Source of the DNA: Euphorbia lathyris
Taxonomy: Eukaryota > Streptophyta > Magnoliopsida > Malpighiales > Euphorbiaceae
NCBI RefSeq assembly: GCF_963576675.1
Contig: NC_088918.1
Location: forward strand, 32,583,501-32,647,500
Direction of reading: 5' to 3'
DNA length: 64,000 nucleotides
The position numbers were made by a program, and so were the translations under genes. Positions 56,392-64,000 of the stretch are shown here, one piece after another. Below the pieces are notes generated by a model. It was not told the DNA's origin. It saw nothing but the letters and a program-made list of their open reading frames with translations, and ran no database searches. Numbering within the stretch: the stretch's first letter is position 1; every line of letters begins with the position of its first letter.

Positions 56392-56700
56392 CTTACATTA
56401 ATTAACAACAACAGTGAGAGATCAGAACAACGACAGTGCGAGACGGAACGACGTCTGTGCAAAGATGGGACGACATCGGTGGTAGATGGGACGACTGTGC
56501 GAGATGGGATGACAGTGGAGGAATGAGAGCACTCCGAAGGGATGGAGGAACGACGGTGCTCGGAACGGACAGAGGAACCGTGGCGGAGGAAGGACGGTGG
56601 AGAATGGAGATCACTAGGTGGTGGTGCGGAGGCTGTTGTGTTCTTCACAGAGAAAAGAATATTCTTCACTTGGAATTCAAGGTATCGTTTTTACAGAGAA
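56392..56700. repeat. GC-rich repeat block, family copy 2
   Basis: Related to 41636-42010: ttacattaattaacaacaac then agtgagagatcag and repeated gtgcgagatggga/cgac words. Frames through it are low-complexity and not credible. Confidence 0.7.
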
Positions 56701-56924
56701 ACGATATATAGAGAAAATAATATTAGTCTATTAGATAATGATAGATAGGTATAGGTTAGATTCTTTTTTAATAGAATAATTATAATAATTTTGTACATAA
56801 TATTTTTTTTATCTTGTGTATAATAGTATAAATATAGTATAATATAATTATTTTTTTGGTAGGATAATATAATATAATTATTATAATATATGTATGTGTG
56901 TATATATATATATTTTTTAAATAC

Positions 56925-57415
56925 ATATTTATTAAAACGGTTCGGTTAACCGTAAACATATCAAATCGAAACTGAAACTAGTCTAATTTTTCAACTCTAA
57001 AACAAAATCGTTTGTTCGGTTATCCATTTTTTCCGGTTTGAATTACCAGTCACCGATTTGTCCTGTTTTTTCTGCCTACCCTTACTTTTGACGGAACAAA
57101 ACAAAAAATAAAATTGGTAAAGTATAATAATATAAATATTAGAAGGTTTTGTTTTGTATTCTGTATATAATTTGTAAAGTATTAGTATAGTATAATATAT
57201 GTATATATTATTTTTTAAAATACATATATATTAAATGGTTCGGTTAACCGTAAATCGTGGTTTTTTACTACTTCAAATCGAAACCGAAATCGAAACCAGT
57301 CGATTTTTTCAACCCTAAAGTAAAACTATTGGTTCGGTTAGCCGTATTTTTCGATTCGAATTACCGGTTTTTTGTTCAATTACCGGTTTGTCCTGTTTTT
57401 TTTCCCAACCCTGAT
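56925..57415. mobile_element. Two hAT-like right ends in tandem
   Basis: 56935-57085 and 57235-57415 both run ggttcggttaaccgtaaa, aatcgaaac, ttcaaccctaaa, ccggtttg, ttgtcctgttttttt, then cc.accct. They resemble the end at 50020-50212 and may be remnants of two related insertions. Confidence 0.55.
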
Positions 57416-57599
57416 TTCTTTTGTTTATGGTGGTAGTACTGTTTATACATGGATAAACCTAGCCGCCCAAATTAGAATACATATTTACCTTATTGTGATC
57501 ATAAGTGAATTAAAGTTTTTTTTAAACACTCAATTTGAGTTTCTAAAAAATGAGTGTTACATAGAAAAAAAAGAGTACGTTTAAATATAATTAAATAGA

Positions 57600-59475
57600 T
57601 TAAAAACAAAGTAAAAAATAGCCTCTTTTGGTTCTCACCCGCCGCAACTAGGGTTTGCTCCGGCGAGAGTTATCTCTGCTTCCGATGAGAGTGTCTCAAG
57701 CTCTTCTTTGAGTGGTGACCGTCGTTTGTCGTGGTGCGCTTTGTTTGTGGTAATAGTTGTTGGGTGGAGCGAATCGTTAGTGGTAATGGTCGTTAGAGTG
57801 GTGCAAATCATTCAAGTCACTGGCCATGGAAGTAGATATGGCGGGGCTTTCGCTAGCCGGTGAGGAGACGGACGTGCTGGAACTGGCAGCGCCGCCGGGC
57901 TCGGTGGAACAAATAGACAGAGGGTTGTTGTATGTACCTGGGCCATTTGTTATTGATAAGTCCCTTAATTTCCTTGTCCTGAAAAACCAATTTGCTATGA
58001 TGTGGCATCCATGCAGAGGAGTCAATATTCAGGAGGTAAGCACCAATTTATACTCGATTGAATTTTTTCATCTGGTGGATAGGCATAGAGTGCTGGCAGG
58101 GGTTTTTTAGACTTTTGATAATTACCGTTCTAATTACCGCTGGTGTTGGATGATAATCTGGAAGCTGTTGTAGTAGTTGATATGCCTATTTGGGTTTAGG
58201 TTCATGGGTTATCGATTGGTGTAATGTCTGAAGTAGTTGGTAAGCAGTTGGGGGACTTTATTAGGGTCTTTCATGAGTATAGTCCGAATAATAATATAGG
58301 AATACGTAAACAATATATGCGAATTCATGTTTCTATTGATAGTCGTAAGCCCTTGAAACGATTTAAAGAGATTAAGAAGGCAGGCAACTATTGTTGTGTT
58401 TAAATATGAACAATTGGGGATTTTTTGCTATATATGTGGATTGTTGGGCCATACTGATAAGTATTATGATAAACGTTTTGAGCTACATGGTGTTGAGGTG
58501 GCCAAAGAATGCGGGGATTGGTTAAAGGGCCCAATTCGTACAGGTGGGGATAAGGGGGTGAGATGGCTTGGAGAGGAAGGAGGGGAGGCTGGACAGAACT
58601 AGGGTTTGGGTAGTACTTCTAGATCAGACATTCTGAGAGATGTAAAATAATACATATAGGGGTGTGGTGGGTACGGGCATGGCTAGTGGGGGTGCATGTG
58701 TCAGTCTGAAGTGGTTATTTCACCTTTATACGGTCCGAGACTTAAGGGGAGTGAGTTAGAGTGAGAGACGGGTAGGGAGGCGAATCTTAATACGAGAAAC
58801 ACTAAGGATGATGAGATGGAGTTACAAGAAGCTAGAAAACACAAAAAGGACGGGGTTAGCGGTCAACCCAGTAAGGAAACTATTCAGGGAGAGGGAATAT
58901 TTATTTCTAGTTTGGATAAGGAGATTCCCAGAATTCACGATTCGGCGAGCCCTTCTGCGCAGGGCCACTGGGCATTATGAATTGCCTAAGTTGGAACTAT
59001 CATGGATTGGGAACCATCGTGCAGGTTGTTCATTAAATGAGTTAGTTCATTCCCAAAAGGCAGAACTTATTTTTTTGATTGAGACATTGGTAGAGGAACA
59101 TTCAGTTTATTAAGCAAATGTTATAGTTTGGAGTGTGTTTTTCAGTTGGTCAGAAGGGTCGTAAATGGTAGGCTAGCTCTGATATGGAAGTCATGAGTGG
59201 AGGTGCATGTGACGAGCTATTCGCAGCATCATATTGATGCAACAGTTGTAGATAATGAGTAGAGTAATTAGAGGTTTGTGAGCTTTTACAGATATGTTGA
59301 CCGTAACAAACATAGTGAGTCATGGCGGCTTCTTTATAGAGGAGCAGTTGCATCCACTTTGCCTTGGGCGATAATGGGCGATTTTAATTGTATACTAAGA
59401 GAGGAGGAAAAATTAGGAGGCGCAGGATTCTCGATTTATCTTCTATTTGAGTTCAACAGGGCTGTTGGGGGTATT
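57600..59475 (+). mobile_element. LINE 5' half (ORF1 and endonuclease), truncated
   Basis: A GC-richer 5' leader (57630-57825) precedes an ORF1-like region from ATG 57826: a DUF4283-type domain (words GPFVIDKSLNFLVLKNQFA, SIEFFHLVDRHRVLAG; after a frameshift MPIWVQVHGLSIGVMSEVVG) and a zinc-knuckle region near 58410-58470 (FCYICGLLGHTDKYY, last Cys replaced by Tyr). Then endonuclease words LIFLIETLVEEHSV (59065-59105), SFYRYVDRNKHSESWRLLYR and WAIMGDFNCILREEEKLGG (59278-59430). Similarity stops near 59475, where a DEFL fragment starts. It has many frameshifts and stops. It is the same superfamily as the LINE at 44215 but supplies the 5' parts that one lacks. Confidence 0.8.
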
Positions 59476-59517
59476 TTTGCACATAGGAAACACATTTCTC
59501 AAGTATCTCTATGCTAT

Positions 59518-60060
59518 GGACTTTACCCTTTTATTTATTTGATTTTCATATTTAAGAAAATGATTAATTAATTGGAGTTAGAACATGATTGCAAGCATAA
59601 GTAAGAACATGTAAAGAGATACTCCCAAGACTTCCAAGGACAAAGGAGTGTAACCTTGAAAATTGCAAGGGAATCTGCAAATTTATGCACAAAGGAACTG
59701 CTCAATGTGTTGATGTTTTTCAAAAATATGATCTTTGTTTGTTTATCTGGGACTATTAATTCATTATATAATCTAATTAATTAAATAAAATATTTATTTA
59801 TTTTAATTTCTCATCCTATATACCTCGAACATGTATGACATCTTATCAACGATTAGGTATAATTTGTTCATATAAGTATTGAAGAAGAACAAAGTTACAT
59901 TATATTATGCTTACTACTATCTTTTTGTAGATGAAGCATTTTTAGACTCCATTCACGTTAGACAAGATAAGTAAATTTTTCGTTAATTTGGTACCACATT
60001 TGCGCCATCTAAAGTACAATTTAGCTATAAATTTCGAAGGAGGATATATTTAGATTACAT
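59518..60060 (+). pseudogene. DEFL exon 2 and 3' flank, copy D
   Basis: Begins in the family intron and lacks exon 1. The acceptor is ttggag instead of ttgcag-type, and TGA and TAA codons lie early in the exon. The cysteine codons TCKEI, KECNLENCKGICKF and AQC are kept, including the fourth cysteine lost in copy B, but the terminal CxCxxxC has decayed (CLFIWDY). The 3' flank to 60060 matches 31100-31370. Confidence 0.78.
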
Positions 60061-60560
60061 ACATGTATTGGTACCACATTCACGTTAGATATTTAATGGT
60101 TATTGATTATAAGGTCTTTGAATAGAGATTTATGTTATATCGACAATATGGGTGTTTCATCGTTTCAATGATAAATGTTTCATATGTATGATATGTTTCA
60201 TACATCCAATGTATTTGAACCGATTGCAATTTGTTTTAATCCAAAGTATAAAGTTAATTCATACTCAAACATGACAATATAACTTTAATTGTTTTATAAC
60301 TTTCCTAGAAGTTTTAAAACAATTCGTTTCTTCTTTAAACAGGATTTGTTATAAAGCATTCATTCGTTAGTATTATACTTATGAAACAAAATAGCTGTAG
60401 TATACAAATTTATTCTACATAAATTGATCCAAGAAGTACGATATATCTCATATACCAAAATAAAGTAAAATAGGGTGCCCTAATCCAAAATAGGAGTACC
60501 CAAAAATGTACTATGATAAACAATCCAAAACAGAGATAATATAAAACAGAATCATAAATC
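60060..60560. other. AT-rich spacer
   Basis: No recognised feature. Confidence 0.45.
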
Positions 60561-60599
60561 CTTATTAAGGGCGAACATCCAATGCTCCTCCGTAATTGT

Positions 60600-61545
60600 T
60601 GTCCTCACTTCTTGGTCCCTACATATTTGAAACAAATGTTAATACAAATGTTATAGCATCTAATACTATAATACTGAAATAGAACAAAAAGTTTAAAGGA
60701 GATGCTTGAATCTTAGGCATGACCTCCATCCTTCTTTAGCTCCTCCAAAAAGATTGGAAAGTCTATTTTCTAATGTCACATTTTGAGACAATGAAACCTG
60801 ACCTTCTCGACCCTTTGCTTTCCATTCGGCTTGTAAGGCCCCTTTGCAACCTTTCTTGCTGGTTGACAGGGTTTCTTACTATTTTGGATGAGTCTTCTTA
60901 TTTCCCTTAGTTTGAGTTCTTGAGAGCTGTCGCACCAGCAACATCAAGTTTGTCTTCCTGATGGGCGGTTTAGTTGTCTTCAGCATCCCATGCAACCGAG
61001 CCACATTCTTCCCCATCCCTGACATGTTATAATTTAGGGTGAAGCCACCATAAAACTTCGATAAGGACCCGCGAATAGTGTGCATAGCTAGATCCCTCAA
61101 TATAGGAGACTCTAGTTTCTCAAGGATATCAATATAACCCTTCATTTTGAGAACATGGGAACTTACCGAAGTACCCAGAAACATTTTACGCGAATTTGGA
61201 GCCTTAGTCGTTAAGAACCATTCTTGACGTGTCAGCTCCTAAAACATCTCCTTGAAACTACTCATTATCCAGAAGGCACATTGGTCCACAAACTGCTTTT
61301 GCAATCCAGGCTCTATCTTTGCTATCATCACATGTGTCCTTATGCTTATCGCAAGTGTCCAACACTTCTTGAGTAGCATTCCGGATAGGGGTGGGATGCA
61401 AAGCTCGGTTTAGAACATATTCTCTCTGTTCCTAGATAAGCATTATCCACAAATTTCGAGGCAAGCCGATAAAGTTCTGGCTATTGAGCTTGTCCTTCTC
61501 AAGGATGGACCGTAGGAAAAAGGAGTTTGTATTTTCCATTTACCA
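60600..61545 (-). mobile_element. Ty1-copia gag remnant
   Basis: Minus strand: MENTNSFFLRSILEKDKLNS (from 61541), then ALHPTPIRNA, and in the frame 61184-60879 HVLKMKGYIDILEKLESPI, FTLNYNMSGMGKNVARLHGM, LKTTKPPIRKTNLMLLVRQ. This is the usual order of plant copia gag (UBN2-type). Several stops and shifts; protease, integrase and RT are absent. Confidence 0.75.
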
Positions 61546-61559
61546 AGTCTACATAGAAA

Positions 61560-62680
61560 AAAGAAAATTGGTTAATCTTTCAATGTCTTTTATTTCTTCT
61601 GACTAAATGAATTAATATCCTTATAACTCGATTCATGTTGTAGTATGATTTTTTTACTTAGTGAACCGAGATCCTTATTTGGCCTCGACTTAGTCAAACT
61701 GAGTCAGTACACCCGAGCTTAAGTTATTTAGGTAAAGACAATCCGATTACATCATGTGTAACTCTCGGTTTGGAGGGAAAAATCTTTCAAAACCTATGCT
61801 TAAGTCGAGGATCTGCCTAAGGTCCATGTTAAATTAAACCACCAACTGAAAGTTAGGCGTATCCAATACCTTAATCCTTGTCTCACAAAGATGTTCCAAC
61901 GCACCGCCTTTGGCACGACCTTTGTTGGAAAATCGATGCCTTAACAAGACTCATTTGTGAAAAACATTTATTGACTTACTATTGAGGGATTGTATTTATT
62001 GATTTTAAAGCGGCTTCTTAAACGACTTAAAACGACTCATAGATCTCAACGTACGATTAAAGTAAAATGACATGACATGACATGGGTTATTCTAATACAA
62101 TTCTATACAAGTTTTAAACTTTAACAAAATTAAAAGACTTCACTTCTTGCTCCAACTCCAAGTTTGGACCTGGACTTATGAATTTAGACTTTCTCCTTAT
62201 TGGATTAGAAAATTTAGAACTTGCTAATCTAAAAAAAAATAGAAATTAAAACGACTTTATTCATTAAATAAAAGTTTAACCTACTTGATTTTATTATGTA
62301 AAATCCAATTTTACAAACTTGAAACAGATATAATATCTAATATTACATACCCTTAACATGTACAAAAATTTACATATGCATTTACATATTATCCAATAAT
62401 ATATTTTCACTTATACATATATCCAATTTATACATTTATTCCAATATTATCCAAAAATATAAAATAATCAAAGAAACACAGTTTAATTATATATATATAA
62501 TTAAAATATCATAATTGCATTTTATACCTTTCCAAAACAGATATCAGAAACTCTATCACCTATAATCTGATTCCTCAACTGAATATCATAATGTATGAAT
62601 ATCAGAAGCTCGGTTTAGAACATATTCTCTCTATTACCTATGAATTTCACAATTGAACAGCTTAAATGTATGAATTGTGA
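61560..62680. other. Spacer with unassigned repeats
   Basis: A gctcggtttagaacatattctctct word occurs at 61402 and again at 62609. 61640-61960 has moderate GC and could be LTR-like, but no partner was seen. 62640-62665 resembles a CCT8 intron word (gaatttcacaatt.gaacagctt, near 27400). Confidence 0.35.
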
Positions 62681-63038
62681 CATGGTTATTCGATTCTTCT
62701 TTATATCAAACTGACGGTAATTTACGCTTTGAAAAATAACAATTACCTATATTTATCCGTATTTATATTTAGATTTGTACAATTTGACTTTCAAAACTCT
62801 TTCTGACTTTCTTTTAGAAATTCATATCTAAGAAAATCTCACTAATATCATATACTAAACCATATAATTAATAACTCCTCGGCATAACACCCATTTGGCA
62901 AATCCAAATCCAACAATTTAATTACAGCTTGTTTTGGGCAATCATAAAATCCAAACTATTTTTTTTTCATAAAACATATTCTCCAACTACATGTTATATA
63001 AAAACTTCATATAACTAAATTTTTATCAGCAACATATA
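62680..63038 (+). promoter_or_regulatory. Conserved DEFL promoter block with TATA box
   Basis: This block (gttattcgattcttc, ggtaatttacgctttgaaaa, aagaaaatctcactaatatc, cacccatttggcaaatccaaa) is conserved upstream of copies A, B and C. TATATAAAA lies at 62995-63004, about 35-44 bases before the ATG, implying a very short leader. Confidence 0.65.
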
Positions 63039-63368
63039 ATGGATGCGGTTTCTTGCAAGAATTTTTTGTTTATTCTTCTGATTCTTTCAGGTTTCTTTCC
63101 CTTTTAATTATTTTATTTTGATGCAGTAAATGAATATTAAATCAATTGTTTTGATATTTTAAAAAATGATTAATCAATTGCAGTTGGAATAAGATTGGAA
63201 GCAAAAGAAGCACGAACATGTAAGGAGATACTCCCAAGACTTCCAGGGGCAAAGAAGTGTAACCTTGAAAATTGCAAAGGAATTTGCAAATTTATGCACA
63301 AAGGAACTGCTCAATGTGTTGATGTTTTAAAGAAATATGATGTTTGTTTGTGTCTCTGGGACTGTTAA
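63039..63368 (+). CDS. Secreted defensin-like (DEFL) cysteine-rich peptide, copy E, intact
   Basis: Two exons, 63039-63090 and 63184-63368, with a 93-bp GT-AG phase-1 intron. The product is 78 residues. Residues 1-17 (MDAVSCKNFLFILLILS) plus the next few form a signal peptide; exon 2 carries the mature domain. The mature part has eight cysteines spaced C-x12-C-x4-C-x3-C-x9-C-x9-C-x1-C-x3-C, with the last Cys as the final residue. NCKGICKF is the CxxxC and CLCLWDC is the CxC pair of the cysteine-stabilised alpha-beta fold of plant defensin-like proteins. The gene has a TATA box and a promoter block shared with other copies. Small size, signal peptide, phase-1 intron and cysteine spacing all point to a secreted DEFL peptide for defence or cell signalling; the target is unknown. 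Confidence 0.82.
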
Positions 63369-63479
63369 TTCATTATATAATCCAATTAATTAAATAAAAC
63401 TTTTATTTACTTTAATTTCTCATCTCATATACTTCGGATATGTATGCCATCTTATCCGTGATTAAAGAAATTAGGTATA

Positions 63480-64000
63480 AATTTATCTCAAGGCTCTCTT
63501 GTTTTGCCACATAGAGTTAATGGATTAATTCATTTAAGTGTAAGAGGATATCCAATCACTTTTCATATTCATATATCCTTATATGCTTGAATTAAGAGCA
63601 GTGGCGGAGCCAGAGCTCAAAGTCCGGAGGGGCTCCATTGCATGAAGATTTTTTTTTCTTAATAACGACTTAAGGCTTTAATTCATAGTAGTCAAATCAA
63701 AATTTTCAAAAATTTTGATAATATAAGGGTAAATTTGATCATAATTGGAAACATTAAGGTACAAAACAAATTAAATATAAAGTAATGATAAGGTGCAAAA
63801 ATAATCTAATGTTTACACCTAAGAACAATTTTACCCCTAACGCCTAAAATGGTGCAATTTTACCCTTAACGTTGGCAGTCAAGAGCAATTTTATCCATAA
63901 TGTTGACAAGTTTTCGAACATAGGACCAATTGGATGTAGAGATTCCTTTAATTATCACTACAACTAATTATGCAAACTTAGTTTATGTCGAATAATCACA
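63480..64000. other. 3' flank, then ends of unidentified repeats
   Basis: 63370-63480 continues the DEFL 3' flank. Near 63599-63640 a cagtggcggagccag word marks what is often the end of a plant hAT-type element running out of the window. 63745-63960 has words such as caattttacccctaacg and caattttacccttaacg, typical of dispersed TIR repeats. No gene. Confidence 0.4.

Noticed and set aside
56367..56748. Overlapping ORFs of 60-100 codons on both strands
   Set aside because: Same GC-rich repeat family as 41.6 kb; open in many frames because of composition.

Overview
This is nuclear DNA from a flowering plant, almost certainly a eudicot. It is AT-rich, genes are split by short GT-AG introns, two genes encode subunits of the chloroplast NDH complex, and about two thirds of the window is transposon debris (LINEs, Ty3-gypsy and Ty1-copia fragments, a solo LTR, MULE, hAT and Stowaway MITEs). 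No prokaryotic signal was seen. The species cannot be named from the sequence.

Layout. 0.4-7.2 kb: a 5'-truncated LINE with an exact 17-bp target-site duplication, then a decayed Ty3-gypsy element (minus strand) with a LINE fragment and a Stowaway MITE in it. 7.2-9.06 kb: AT-rich spacer with a ~190-bp tandem repeat. 9.06-16.24 kb is the main gene island: a SINE1/SINE2-type KASH nuclear-envelope protein (plus), followed tail-to-tail by NDF5 and PnsB2/NDF2 (both minus), two homologous NDH-complex genes in tandem. 17.4-22.6 kb: gypsy remnants with a triplicated protease region, a hAT MITE and a recent 323-bp duplication. 22.6-27.9 kb: a 13-exon CCT8 (chaperonin theta) gene on the minus strand that keeps its exon structure but carries several disabling lesions.

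27.8-35.1 kb and 59.5-63.4 kb: a dispersed family of two-exon genes for small secreted cysteine-rich peptides of the plant defensin-like (DEFL) type. One copy is intact with eight cysteines (63.0 kb), one is open but lacks a cysteine (30.7 kb), and three are broken. The 5' end of CCT8 was copied along with the first three, so the duplicated unit was a divergent CCT8/DEFL block. These genes are too short for simple ORF calling; I regard them as the most interesting content. A plastid-derived trnS fragment, a copia fragment and a MULE with a verifiable empty site lie inside the array.

38.2-40.8 kb: an intact seven-exon CCCH zinc-finger plus WD40 gene (ZFWD family), with local duplications of its 3' end. 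41-50 kb: hAT-like ends enclosing a MULE MITE, a 4-kb LINE with a 14-bp target-site duplication, and a captured NPH3 (BTB/POZ) gene fragment. 50.4-52.1 kb: a 1.7-kb MULE with a 240-bp near-perfect hairpin. 52.3-55.9 kb: a duplicated repeat split by a 2-kb solo LTR. 56-64 kb: hAT ends, a LINE 5' half (ORF1 plus endonuclease), DEFL copies and a copia gag remnant.

Exon coordinates were worked out by hand from splice sites and reading phase. Family assignments rest on recalled protein families, not on database searches.
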